This document shows positions 1 to 7,894 of a DNA stretch of 64,000 nt, piece by piece. The DNA lies in contig NZ_BAABWJ010000002.1 of assembly GCF_040372805.1 (NCBI RefSeq), positions 248,001 to 312,000 on the forward strand. Reading direction: 5' to 3'. This DNA comes from Pseudoteredinibacter isoporae_A. Its GTDB lineage: Bacteria; Pseudomonadota; Gammaproteobacteria; Pseudomonadales; Cellvibrionaceae. Below the pieces are notes generated by a model. That model did not search any database and was not told the origin of the DNA. It saw only the letters and a program-made list of their open reading frames with translations. How positions within the stretch are numbered: position 1 is the first letter of the stretch; each line of letters begins with the position of its first letter. Made by a program: the position numbers and the translations under genes.

Positions 1-75
1 CTGGCACTGGCAAGTTAACGCTCATCGATTTGGGGCTGCGTGGATTGTACCGACCGCGCTATTTAAACCGGGAGG

Positions 76-92
76 CCCTATTGAAAATAGGG
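76..92 (-). terminator. short hairpin at the end of the DUF3703 gene
   Basis: A perfect 7-bp stem (CCCTATT/AATAGGG) with a 3-nt loop overlaps the stop codon of the reverse-strand gene. There is no clear T-run beyond it on the minus strand, so termination is only a guess. Confidence 0.3.
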
Positions 93-413
93 CTTCAGCT
101 CCTCGCGCAGGGGCATGGCTTTCAAGGCACTGACATTGGCTCCGCCGGTATTGCCCTGTGGCACCCACAAAGGGGTAATGAGTGGGCTCGCGATCATGCG
201 GAACATTTGTCCCCAAATGTCTTTCCAGCTTTTCTGCTTCCAGCCCACTCTTAGCATCCAATAGTGACTTAATGTGTGCGCGCCGATGCTGTTTTGGCCG
301 AGCACATGGGCGTTTTCCAGCTGATAAAAACAGGCTTCCCATTCCTGTTGATCGAACAGTCGTCTGGCGTCATTCAGGCAATCATCAAAGGCGGCTTTTC
401 GTTTTGGGTTCAT
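78..413 (-). CDS. DUF3703 family protein
   Basis: The 111-residue product matches my memory of the DUF3703 family, small proteins of unknown function. The recognisable parts are an N-terminal helical segment with a HVLGQ motif (about residues 35-39), a central HYWMLRVG segment, and the C-terminal signature WVPQGNTGGANVSALKAM. The length is typical of the family. The gene runs leftwards, away from the yigZ promoter. No signal peptide or membrane segment is evident. Function unknown; it is probably cytoplasmic. Confidence 0.8.
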   Translation of the reverse strand: MNPKRKAAFDDCLNDARRLFDQQEWEACFYQLENAHVLGQNSIGAHTLSHYWMLRVGWKQKSWKDIWGQMFRMIASPLITPLWVPQGNTGGANVSALKAMPLREELKPYFQ

Positions 414-494
414 GGCTCGGATCTCCCGGCTTGGTTTGTGTGCATTGTTGGGCAGAGTGTCGGGCTTCCAGCGGCTATAAGGTCAAGGGCTTTG

Positions 495-503
495 TGTTAT
501 GAT
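495..503 (+). promoter_or_regulatory. extended -10 promoter for yigZ
   Basis: TGT followed by TATGAT (498-503) forms an extended -10 element, followed at once by a GC-rich GGCGCC discriminator. The -35 region is poor. It lies about 30 bp before the yigZ ATG. Confidence 0.5.
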
Positions 504-533
504 CGGCGCCCCTTTGGTTTAGCTGCTTTACCC

Positions 534-1184
534 ATGTCGAACGATACTCCCCGAGACAGTACTGATTCAGGGCAAAACGGTCAGTTCTATCTTCCGGCCG
601 AAACTTTCGAGCATTGCTACGAAATTAAAAAGAGCGAATTTATTTGCCAGCTGCATGAGGTATCGGATCGGGCGGCAGCTATGTCTGTGCTTGCCTCGGC
701 CAGGGAGCAATACCCTGATGCGCGTCATCATTGCTGGGCGTATATTCTGGGCTCGCCTCGCCAAGCCATATCCCAGGCATTTAACGATGATGGTGAACCC
801 TCCGGGACGGCAGGCAAGCCCATTCTGAATGTGTTGCAGCATCGCGGTTTGGGCAACACGATGGCCATTGTTGTGCGTTACTTTGGGGGGATTAAACTCG
901 GAGCCGGAGGGCTGGTACGGGCCTATTCCCAGGCGACTCAACAGGCCATTGAGCGATGTCCTTTGGCGTGCTTTGTGCCCAGGCAGCTCCTGACGCTCGA
1001 TTGCCCGTATGACTTGGAGCCCGCCTTGCGGCGTTTCCTGGAGCAGCATCAGGGTGTGGTGCTCGAGCAGCAGTACGACCGTTCCGCGCAATTTAGGATC
1101 TCCCTCCCAAAACCGGAAATTCCAGCGTTTAAAACCTGGCTCAGTCATCATTTTCAGATTAATTGCGCTTTCGAGGACGAGTGA
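534..1184 (+). CDS. yigZ: YigZ/IMPACT family protein (UPF0029)
   Basis: The 216-residue product belongs to the YigZ/IMPACT family, whose eukaryotic members modulate translation stress signalling; the bacterial role is not settled. The family signatures are visible: DDGEPSGTAGKPIL in the first half, then VVRYFGGIKLGAGGLVRAYS. The C-terminal part corresponds to the small ferredoxin-like domain (DUF1949). The open frame extends upstream to 276, but the ATG at 534 is preferred because it sits just after an extended -10 promoter and the upstream residues do not resemble the family. Single-gene unit. Confidence 0.9.
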   Translation: MSNDTPRDSTDSGQNGQFYLPAETFEHCYEIKKSEFICQLHEVSDRAAAMSVLASAREQYPDARHHCWAYILGSPRQAISQAFNDDGEPSGTAGKPILNVLQHRGLGNTMAIVVRYFGGIKLGAGGLVRAYSQATQQAIERCPLACFVPRQLLTLDCPYDLEPALRRFLEQHQGVVLEQQYDRSAQFRISLPKPEIPAFKTWLSHHFQINCAFEDE

Positions 1185-1307
1185 GCGGCTACACTTTGTG
1201 AACGATATGGAACGCTTAGGGTCTTGAATGGACACCGGATTGGGATTCACACCGGGTTAAGTTGAGGCCCTTAAGCTGGCTGCGTGATGTTAGAGGTAAG
1301 TTGTTGT

Positions 1308-1703
1308 ATGAAGAAGTTTTTGTCGCGGTCTGAATTCAGGCATTATGCGATGTGTCTGTCGCTGCTGCCCTTGCTGTTGTCGGCAGCGTCGGTATCGGCC
1401 AAGTGCCAGTATTATTCGTTTTTGGATTTTGGCGTCGATCCGGCGGCCGGTAAGGTTTTTCGCAGCTCCGGTGTGCGCATGTACCAGCTTGGCCTTGAAG
1501 CGGCTTACAGCCCTTATGGCCATGTTGAGAAGGACGGGTTTGCGATTCAGCAGCTGGGACCGTTTAATACGCCAGAACAAGCTCGGCAGCGTTTGAATCT
1601 GGCCTTGCAGAAATTAAAAAAAGACGGCTATCGCAAAGTGAAAAAGGCCGACTTTCCAAGACTGATGTTGCTGAATAAAAAACTGTGCAGGTCGCCAACG
1701 TAA
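1308..1703 (+). CDS. small secreted hypothetical protein
   Basis: I do not recognise this 131-residue protein. The chosen ATG has a GAGGTAA Shine-Dalgarno 8 bases upstream; an earlier in-frame start at 1284 has none. Residues 1-31 form a signal peptide (basic KKFLSRSEFRH, then a leucine-rich core ending in SVSA), so the mature protein of about 100 residues should be periplasmic or extracellular. It starts with a Cys, carries a second Cys near the C-terminus (possible disulfide), and is Lys/Arg-rich at the end. A Tyr/Gly-rich middle is followed by a helical segment (PEQARQRLNLALQKLKKDGY). Confidence 0.65.
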   Translation: MKKFLSRSEFRHYAMCLSLLPLLLSAASVSAKCQYYSFLDFGVDPAAGKVFRSSGVRMYQLGLEAAYSPYGHVEKDGFAIQQLGPFNTPEQARQRLNLALQKLKKDGYRKVKKADFPRLMLLNKKLCRSPT

Positions 1704-1742
1704 AAGTATTCCGGGGGCAGGCTAAAACTCTGTCAGGAAAGC

Positions 1743-1751
1743 TGTTAAAAT
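1743..1751 (+). promoter_or_regulatory. extended -10 promoter for pyrF
   Basis: TGT plus TAAAAT (1746-1751) forms an extended -10 followed by CGGCGCCGC, the same arrangement as before yigZ. No good -35 box is visible. Confidence 0.45.
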
Positions 1752-1790
1752 CGGCGCCGCAAATAGACCTGTGTAGAGCCTGATTTCAAT

Positions 1791-2498
1791 ATGAGTCAAT
1801 CCCCGATTGTTGTCGCACTTGATTACGACAATGCCAGTGATGCCATTGCCTTGGCAGATCGCTTAAACCCTACCCAATGCCGCTTAAAAGTCGGTAAGGA
1901 ACTCTTTACCCGTGCGGGTCCGGCGGTGGTCGAGGCGCTAATGAAGCGCGATTTCGATGTGTTCCTGGATTTGAAATTTCATGATATTCCCAATACCTGC
2001 GCGAAGGCCGTCAAAGCCGCCGCTGATTTGGGGGTGTGGATGGTTAATGTGCACGCCAGTGGTGGTCAACGCATGATGGAGGCCGCGCGCAATGAGTTGC
2101 TGAATTTTACGGCGCCACCGATTCTTATTGCTGTCACGGTATTGACCAGTATGGATGCCGATGACCTGGCAGGCTTGGGAGTGATGGTATCACCTCAGGA
2201 ACAGGTGCTGAAGCTGGCCAAGTTGGCCCAAAGCTCTGGTATGGACGGGGTGGTGTGCTCCGCCCAGGAAGCCGCATCACTGCGCGCACAGGCGGGCAGT
2301 GACTTTTGTCTCGTGACCCCTGGTATTCGCCCCGCGGGCAGCGCTGCCAATGATCAGCGTCGCATTGTGACGCCTCGCCAGGCGCTGGATTCGGGGAGTC
2401 ATTATCTGGTGATTGGTCGTCCAATCACTCAGGCGGAGAATCCCGCCGAGGCCTGTGCTGCCATCTTAAGTGATATTTCCTCCGCGAACGCGGTTTAG
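1791..2498 (+). CDS. pyrF: orotidine 5'-phosphate decarboxylase
   Basis: PyrF converts OMP to UMP, the last step of pyrimidine synthesis. The 235 residues start with VVALDYDN, the strand-1 Asp of the TIM barrel. The catalytic segment DLKFHDIPNT (about 60-69) holds the Lys/Asp charge relay. The phosphate-binding C-terminal part includes LVTPGIRP and YLVIGRPIT. In many gammaproteobacteria pyrF follows lapAB; here it comes first and cmk follows within a few bases, so co-transcription with cmk is likely. Confidence 0.97.
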   Translation: MSQSPIVVALDYDNASDAIALADRLNPTQCRLKVGKELFTRAGPAVVEALMKRDFDVFLDLKFHDIPNTCAKAVKAAADLGVWMVNVHASGGQRMMEAARNELLNFTAPPILIAVTVLTSMDADDLAGLGVMVSPQEQVLKLAKLAQSSGMDGVVCSAQEAASLRAQAGSDFCLVTPGIRPAGSAANDQRRIVTPRQALDSGSHYLVIGRPITQAENPAEACAAILSDISSANAV

Positions 2499-2506
2499 GT
2501 TTGGGC

Positions 2507-3190
2507 ATGGTTCAGCAGATGGCATTTATCATTACGATTGATGGCCCCAGTGGTGCGGGTAAAGGCACGGTTTCAGCCAAGCTGGCTCATGAATTGGGTT
2601 TTGCTTTGCTCGACAGCGGTGCCCTGTACCGTTTAACCGGGCTTGCGGCGCGTCTAAACCAATGTGATTTCAGCGATTCTACCGCGCTGGGTGATGTAGC
2701 AAGATCACTGGATGTCGAGTTCCGTTCCACCGAAGCGGGTGTCACCATTTACCTGGCGGGTCAGGATGTGAGCCAGGCGATTCGCACTGAGCAGGCTGGG
2801 ATGGACGCTTCCGCGGTTGCGGCGGTGCCTGCAGTTCGTGATGCGCTGTTGCAGCGCCAGCGCGATTTTGCACAGCCTCCCGGCGTGGTGGCGGATGGTC
2901 GTGATATGGGCAGTACGGTGTTTCCGCAAGCTCAATTGAAAGTGTTTCTGACGGCGAGTGCCGAGGAGCGCGCACGACGTCGTTTGGCGCAACTGCAACT
3001 GAGCAATACCGGCGAGCACTTTGACTACGACAAAATTTTGCAAGACATTGAGGCCAGAGACAAACAAGACAGTGAGCGAAGCAGTTCGCCTTTGCAGGCC
3101 GCGAGTGATGCCGTGTTGCTCGACAGCAGTGAGATGAGCATTGCTGAGGTGCTCGAAGAGGTGTTATCGCTGTACCGTAGTCGCCGTTGA
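2507..3190 (+). CDS. cmk: cytidylate kinase
   Basis: Cmk phosphorylates CMP and dCMP. A P-loop follows the start (ITIDGPSGAGKGT), then the LDSGALYRLTG substrate segment, VVADGRDMGSTVFP, and an arginine-rich lid (EERARRRLAQLQ). Length (227 residues) is typical. Three starts are possible: TTG 2501, ATG 2507 and ATG 2519. I chose 2507 for an AGGT at 2497-2500; 2519 is also compatible with the family. It is usually followed directly by rpsA; here lapB intervenes. Confidence 0.95.
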   Translation: MVQQMAFIITIDGPSGAGKGTVSAKLAHELGFALLDSGALYRLTGLAARLNQCDFSDSTALGDVARSLDVEFRSTEAGVTIYLAGQDVSQAIRTEQAGMDASAVAAVPAVRDALLQRQRDFAQPPGVVADGRDMGSTVFPQAQLKVFLTASAEERARRRLAQLQLSNTGEHFDYDKILQDIEARDKQDSERSSSPLQAASDAVLLDSSEMSIAEVLEEVLSLYRSRR

Positions 3191-3254
3191 TTTGCTTGCT
3201 TTAAAAGAATACCGATGATTTGAGCTTGCCCACGATAAGGATGCAAGAATAGAA

Positions 3255-4469
3255 ATGGATTACTGGCTTTTGCCTTTATTGCTGCTGCTGTTGCTGGCTG
3301 CCTATCTGATTGGCAGGCGTGTGCAGCGCAAAAAGTCTCGCCGACGCCGGCAGGACCGTCATGTGCTTTTTGATAGTAAGGCCCAGCAGTACATATCCGG
3401 ATTGAATTTTCTTTTGAATGAAGAGGGTGATGCGGCAGCGGAAGCGTTTATTGATGCTTTGCCGGTGAGTCGCCAGACTCTGCAAACCCATCTCTCATTG
3501 GGGCGCATGCTGCGTAAAAATGGCGAGATTTCCTCCGCTATTCGTACCCATCAAAGCTTATTGGCTTCTCCTTATCTTGAAGCAGACGATGTCGACCTCG
3601 TTCAGCTTGAGCTGGCAATCAACTATGTTGTTGCCGGACTGCTGGACCGTGCAGAAGCCTTGTTAAGGGATTCGCTTAAAGCGCAGGACCCTTACATTCG
3701 CCAGCAGGCGCTGGAACATTTGGTGGCACTGTATCGTGAAGAGAAGGAATGGCAGAAGGCCATCGAAGTGATTAATCGTCATGCGGAGCGCCGTTTTGGG
3801 CGAGCGACCGAGGAGTGGGCAAATCAACAAAGTCACTTCAGTTGCGAGCTGGCGGAGCAATCCATTGCTCGAGGTGCCTATCAGGAGGCGCAGCGTCAGT
3901 TGCGTGCTGCGTTGGCCTTCGACAAGCGCTCTCAGCGCGCCCAGCTACTGCAAGTGAGGTTGCAGCTGCTGAGCGGTGATCATGTTGCCGCTCGTAAGAA
4001 GCTGATCAAGCTGATTTTGGCCGGCTGCGATATTTGGGAGCCAATGGCGGCGTTGCTGCTGCAGATTTATGAGCAGTCCGGCCGTTCTGAGCAGGTGCTT
4101 CAGGAATTGCGTGAAATCAGCGTCCGACACGGTGTTGAGCCTTTGTTGGGCGCGGTTTATGGCGAATTGCAGAAAATTTCCCCGGAGCAGGCCAGGGATT
4201 ATCTTCAGGAAATGTTTGAGGCGTCCGGCTCCGGCGAGGCGCTTGCGGGCATTTTGGAGGATGCGGACCAGAAAATGGCCCCCTTGCGTCCTCTCTTGCG
4301 AGGCTATGTGCTGCAGCAGCAAGCCATTCATATGCCGCATATCTGTTCCGGCTGTGGTTACAGCTCCCAGCAGCACTATTGGCTCTGTCCAACCTGCAAA
4401 TCCTGGGGTATGGGGCGCCGTAATCAAAAGCCGAAACCCACAAATTCCGGAGTGAAGCCATCCGCATAG
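3255..4469 (+). CDS. lapB: lipopolysaccharide assembly protein LapB
   Basis: LapB (YciM) is an inner-membrane TPR protein that controls LpxC turnover by FtsH and so the LPS/phospholipid balance. The 404 residues show an N-terminal membrane helix (about 3-20), a basic stretch (RRVQRKKSRRRRQ), TPR-like helical repeats (about 35-345), and a C-terminal rubredoxin-like metal site with CxxC at 364/367 and CxxC at 378/381. The partner gene lapA, normally just upstream, is absent here. The position between cmk and rpsA is unusual; the usual order is cmk-rpsA-ihfB-lapA-lapB-pyrF. Confidence 0.93.
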   Translation: MDYWLLPLLLLLLLAAYLIGRRVQRKKSRRRRQDRHVLFDSKAQQYISGLNFLLNEEGDAAAEAFIDALPVSRQTLQTHLSLGRMLRKNGEISSAIRTHQSLLASPYLEADDVDLVQLELAINYVVAGLLDRAEALLRDSLKAQDPYIRQQALEHLVALYREEKEWQKAIEVINRHAERRFGRATEEWANQQSHFSCELAEQSIARGAYQEAQRQLRAALAFDKRSQRAQLLQVRLQLLSGDHVAARKKLIKLILAGCDIWEPMAALLLQIYEQSGRSEQVLQELREISVRHGVEPLLGAVYGELQKISPEQARDYLQEMFEASGSGEALAGILEDADQKMAPLRPLLRGYVLQQQAIHMPHICSGCGYSSQQHYWLCPTCKSWGMGRRNQKPKPTNSGVKPSA

Positions 4470-4531
4470 CGGTATGACTTCGCGACTGGGCTCGGTTTCC
4501 TATCTAAGCCCCTGTCATTGCTGGGTTTTCG

Positions 4532-4560
4532 TTGAAATTCAGCCTGCTTTCTGTTAGTCT
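4532..4560 (+). promoter_or_regulatory. candidate sigma-70 promoter for rpsA
   Basis: TTGAAA (4532-4537), a 17-bp spacer, and TAGTCT (4555-4560), followed by a GC-rich stretch of the kind seen in growth-rate-controlled promoters. This would give a leader of about 160 nt. Confidence 0.45.
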
Positions 4561-4672
4561 CCGCCCCTCGCAATTTCGTGCCAAGCGAACTAGGCCGATG
4601 CGACGGGGGTAATGCCAGCAATGTTTACCCTCAATTTCATTAACAGACCCATGCGACTGGCCGCGTGGCAGA

Positions 4673-4709
4673 GTGGTTAAAGGCATTTGTTACTGACCGC
4701 CGTAACCAC
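4673..4709 (+). promoter_or_regulatory. hairpin in the rpsA leader with a tRNA D-arm-like segment
   Basis: GTGGTTA (4673-4679) pairs perfectly with TAACCAC (4703-4709) across a 23-nt loop, ending 20 nt before the rpsA start. The 5' side (GTGGCAGAGTGGTTAAAGGC) reads like the D-arm of a serine or leucine tRNA, but no acceptor or T-arm follows. S1 represses its own translation through its leader in Escherichia coli, so a regulatory role is plausible. Confidence 0.5.
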
Positions 4710-4729
4710 CTTTATCTATAGGTATTGTA

Positions 4730-6415
4730 ATGAGCGAAAGCTTTGCAGAATTATTTGAAGAAAGTTTAAAGTCCGTTGATATGGTCCCCGGTTCAATCGT
4801 AACCGGCGTAGTTATCGATGTAGACAAAGATTGGGTAACCGTTCACGCTGGCCTGAAATCTGAAGGCGTGATTCCTGCGGCCCAATTCCTGAACGAAAGC
4901 GGTGAGCTGACCCTGTCCGTTGGCGACGAAGTTCAGGTTGCACTGGAAAGTGTTGAAGACGGTTTCGGTGAAACTCGTCTGTCCCGTGAAAAAGCCAAGC
5001 GCGCTGAAGCTTGGACTGTTCTGGAAGCGGCTCATGAAGCCGATGAAGTGGTTACCGGTGTTATCAATGGTAAGGTTAAAGGTGGTTTCACCGTTGACGT
5101 TTCCAGCATCCGTGCCTTCTTGCCTGGTTCTTTGGTTGATGTTCGCCCTGTTCGCGAAACCGCTCACCTGGAAGGCAAAGAGTTAGAATTCAAAGTGATC
5201 AAGCTGGATCAGAAGCGCAACAACGTTGTTGTTTCTCGTCGTGCGGTTCTGGAGCACGCCAACTCTGCTGAGCGTGAAGAGCTGCTGGCCAACCTGCAAG
5301 AAGGTATGGCGGTTAAGGGTATCGTTAAGAACCTGACTGACTACGGTGCCTTCGTTGACCTGGGTGGCGTTGACGGCTTGTTGCACATCACTGACATGGC
5401 TTGGAAGCGCATCAAGCACCCAAGCGAGATTGTTAATGTTGGTGACGAGATCGACGTTAAAGTATTGAAGTTCGATCGTGAGCGTAACCGCGTATCTCTG
5501 GGTCTGAAGCAGTTGGGTGAAGATCCATGGATTCAGATCACTAACCGTTACCCAGAAGGTGCTCGCATCAAGGCTGTGGTAACCAACTTGACCGACTACG
5601 GTTGTTTCGCCGAGTTGGAAGAGGGTGTTGAAGGTCTGGTTCACGTTTCTGAAATGGATTGGACTAACAAGAACATCCACCCATCTAAAGTCGTTAATGT
5701 TGGCGACGAGCTGGAAGTGATGGTTCTGGACATCGACGAAGAGCGTCGTCGTATTTCTCTGGGTATCAAGCAGTGTCAAGAAAACCCATGGGATGCTTTC
5801 GCACGCACCAGCGCTAAAGGCGACAAAGTTACCGGTAAGATCAAGTCTATTACGGACTTCGGTATCTTTATCGGTCTGGAAGGTGGTATCGACGGTCTGG
5901 TTCACTTGTCTGACATCTCCTGGCACGAAGCTGGCGAAGAAGCCGTTCGCAACTACAAGAAAGGCGATGAGCTGGAAACAGTTATCCTGGCAATTGACCC
6001 TGAGCGCGAGCGTATCTCTCTGGGTATCAAGCAGTTGGATGCGGACCCGTTCTCTGACTACGTTGCTCAGAACGACAAAGGCGCCATCGTTGTTGGTACC
6101 GTGAAAGAAGTTGATGCCAAGGCGGCGATTGTTGTTCTGGCCGATGACGTTGAAGCTGTGCTGAAAGCGTCTGAAATCAGCCGTGACAAGGTAGAAGATG
6201 CCCGTAACGTGCTGAAAGAAGGCGAAGAAGTTGAAGCTAAGATCGTTAGCGTTGACCGCAAGAACCGTGCGATTAACCTGTCTATCAAAGCGAAAGACTA
6301 CGATGACGAGAAGAGTGCAATTAAAGAGCACACGGCGAAGTCAGCTGAGCAGGTTGCTCCTGCTACCATTGGTGACCTGATCAAGGCGCAAATGGCGAGC
6401 CAAGACAAGCAGTAA
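4730..6415 (+). CDS. rpsA: 30S ribosomal protein S1
   Basis: S1 binds mRNA and helps the 30S subunit start on structured messages. The 561 residues contain six S1/OB repeats: two degenerate N-terminal ones that anchor to the ribosome (about 20-170) and four RNA-binding copies, recognisable by recurring DYGAFVDLGGVDGLLH, DYGCFAEL and DFGIFIGLEGGIDGLVH motifs and ERxRxSLG ends. The start has GGT/AGG just upstream and the SESFAELFEESL beginning typical of the family. It has its own promoter and a strong terminator. Codon use is more biased than in neighbours, as expected for an abundant protein. Confidence 0.98.
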   Translation: MSESFAELFEESLKSVDMVPGSIVTGVVIDVDKDWVTVHAGLKSEGVIPAAQFLNESGELTLSVGDEVQVALESVEDGFGETRLSREKAKRAEAWTVLEAAHEADEVVTGVINGKVKGGFTVDVSSIRAFLPGSLVDVRPVRETAHLEGKELEFKVIKLDQKRNNVVVSRRAVLEHANSAEREELLANLQEGMAVKGIVKNLTDYGAFVDLGGVDGLLHITDMAWKRIKHPSEIVNVGDEIDVKVLKFDRERNRVSLGLKQLGEDPWIQITNRYPEGARIKAVVTNLTDYGCFAELEEGVEGLVHVSEMDWTNKNIHPSKVVNVGDELEVMVLDIDEERRRISLGIKQCQENPWDAFARTSAKGDKVTGKIKSITDFGIFIGLEGGIDGLVHLSDISWHEAGEEAVRNYKKGDELETVILAIDPERERISLGIKQLDADPFSDYVAQNDKGAIVVGTVKEVDAKAAIVVLADDVEAVLKASEISRDKVEDARNVLKEGEEVEAKIVSVDRKNRAINLSIKAKDYDDEKSAIKEHTAKSAEQVAPATIGDLIKAQMASQDKQ

Positions 6416-6432
6416 TTGCTTGATTTTGACTG

Positions 6433-6462
6433 AAAAAGGCGGGTTTTGACCCGCCTTTTTTT
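6433..6462 (+). terminator. rho-independent terminator of rpsA
   Basis: GGCGGG (6438-6443) and CCCGCC (6450-6455), flanked by matching A- and T-runs, with seven Ts after the stem. It lies 20 bp after the stop, so ihfB needs its own promoter or readthrough. Confidence 0.9.
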
Positions 6463-6582
6463 GTTTTTAGGGGTCAATTTTAGGAAAGTCGGTTTTAATT
6501 TTACTTAACTTGTTGATTTTTAATGTTTTATCGGGTTATTGTTGCCGAGCGGTAGATATTTCAGGTTGACTGAAGGTGTGCC

Positions 6583-6876
6583 ATGACCAAATCAGAATTG
6601 ATCGACAAAATAGCCATACATCAAGACCAACTGTCTCAGAAGGACGTGGAGTTGGCGGTAAAATTGATGCTGGAATATATTTCCAAGATGTTGGCGACCG
6701 GTGAACGCATCGAAATTCGCGGCTTTGGCAGCTTTTCACTGCATTATCGGGAATCACGTGTAGGACGGAACCCGAAGACCGGGGACTCGGTTGAATTGGA
6801 GGGTAAGCATGTGCCTCATTTTAAACCGGGTAAGGAATTACGCGACCGAGTTAACGAAGGCTTGCATCGCTCTTAG
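6583..6876 (+). CDS. ihfB: integration host factor subunit beta
   Basis: IHF-beta pairs with IHF-alpha to bend DNA at specific sites. The 97-residue product has the HU/IHF fold: MTKSELIDKIA start, the IEIRGFGSFSLHYR beta-arm approach, GRNPKTGDSVELEGKHVPHFKPGKELRDRV and a short basic tail. The segment VELEGKHVPHFKPGKELR is typical of the beta subunit and not of HU. An AAGG Shine-Dalgarno lies 8 bases before the ATG. It follows rpsA as in most gammaproteobacteria, but behind a terminator. Confidence 0.97.
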   Translation: MTKSELIDKIAIHQDQLSQKDVELAVKLMLEYISKMLATGERIEIRGFGSFSLHYRESRVGRNPKTGDSVELEGKHVPHFKPGKELRDRVNEGLHRS

Positions 6877-6991
6877 CGCCTCACTGCTGTAAAATCACGC
6901 CTATATTTTTTATTAGGGCATTTCTGCCCATTATCGTCTTATTGCCGCCTGCTGAGCTCAGTGGGCGAACCAATTATCGGGATGTATATAC

Positions 6992-7894
6992 ATGACAGAC
7001 TCCATTAACCCGAATGGCCGTAAAGGGATCATTTTGGCCGGTGGTTCGGGCACTCGCCTTTACCCCATTACCCGTTCAATCAGTAAGCAAATGGTGCCAA
7101 TTTACGATAAGCCCATGGTTTATTATCCTTTGAGCACACTGATGCTGGCGGGTATTCGCGATATTTTGCTGATTTCAACACCGCGTGATTTGCCCGCGTA
7201 TGAAGAGCTGCTGGGTGATGGTAAAGAATGGGGATTGAATATCCAATATGAGGTTCAGCCGTCTCCTGATGGCCTGGCACAGGCGTTCATCATTGGTGAG
7301 AAATTTATTGGCGACAGCGATTGCGCCCTGGTTTTGGGCGACAATATTTTTTACTCGCAAGATTTCCAGAATATTTTGCAACGCGCTTGTGCTCAAGAGG
7401 GTGGTGCGACTGTTTTTGGTTATCACGTAGATGATCCTCGCGCTTATGGCGTGGTGGAATTCAGCCCGGAAGGCAAGGTGTTGTCCATTGAAGAAAAGCC
7501 TTCCCAGCCTAAGTCCAAGTATGCTGTTACCGGCCTTTATTTTTACGACAACCGCGTCATTGATATCGCCAAGTCCATCAAGCCGTCCGATCGCGGAGAG
7601 CTGGAAATTACCGATGTAAATAAGGCCTACTTGGATGACGGCACATTGACGGTTGAATTATTAGGTCGAGGCGCAGCCTGGCTCGATACCGGTACCCACG
7701 ATAATCTTCTGGAAGCGGGTTATTTCATCAGCACTCTGGAAAAACGCCAGGGTTTGAAGGTCGCCTGTCCTGAAGAAATTGCCTACCGCATGGGTTATAT
7801 CGATGCAGAGCAATTAAAAGCGTTGGCTAAGCCACTCGAAAAGAGTGGTTACGGCAAATACCTGTTGGATGTGTTGGAAGATCAGGTATTTTAA
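6992..7894 (+). CDS. rmlA: glucose-1-phosphate thymidylyltransferase
   Basis: RmlA makes dTDP-glucose from dTTP and glucose-1-phosphate, the entry step to dTDP-L-rhamnose. The nucleotide-binding motif GGSGTRLYPIT and the SKQMVPIYDKPM segment lie in the first 45 residues; LGDNIFY and the EEKPSQPKSKYAVTGLYFYD block follow. Length 300 is typical. It opens an rmlA-rmlC-rmlD-rmlB-glycosyltransferase operon; its TAA overlaps the rmlC ATG. An inverted repeat centred on CTGAGCTCAG (6946-6965) lies in the upstream gap. Confidence 0.97.
   Translation: MTDSINPNGRKGIILAGGSGTRLYPITRSISKQMVPIYDKPMVYYPLSTLMLAGIRDILLISTPRDLPAYEELLGDGKEWGLNIQYEVQPSPDGLAQAFIIGEKFIGDSDCALVLGDNIFYSQDFQNILQRACAQEGGATVFGYHVDDPRAYGVVEFSPEGKVLSIEEKPSQPKSKYAVTGLYFYDNRVIDIAKSIKPSDRGELEITDVNKAYLDDGTLTVELLGRGAAWLDTGTHDNLLEAGYFISTLEKRQGLKVACPEEIAYRMGYIDAEQLKALAKPLEKSGYGKYLLDVLEDQVF

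Noticed and set aside
4651..4712. Possible tRNA gene before rpsA
   Set aside because: Only the D-arm-like part is present; no anticodon stem, T-arm or acceptor pairing could be completed.
5183..6331. Long 382-residue open frame antisense to rpsA
   Set aside because: Shadow of the strongly biased S1 coding sequence; no family motif and no ribosome-binding site.
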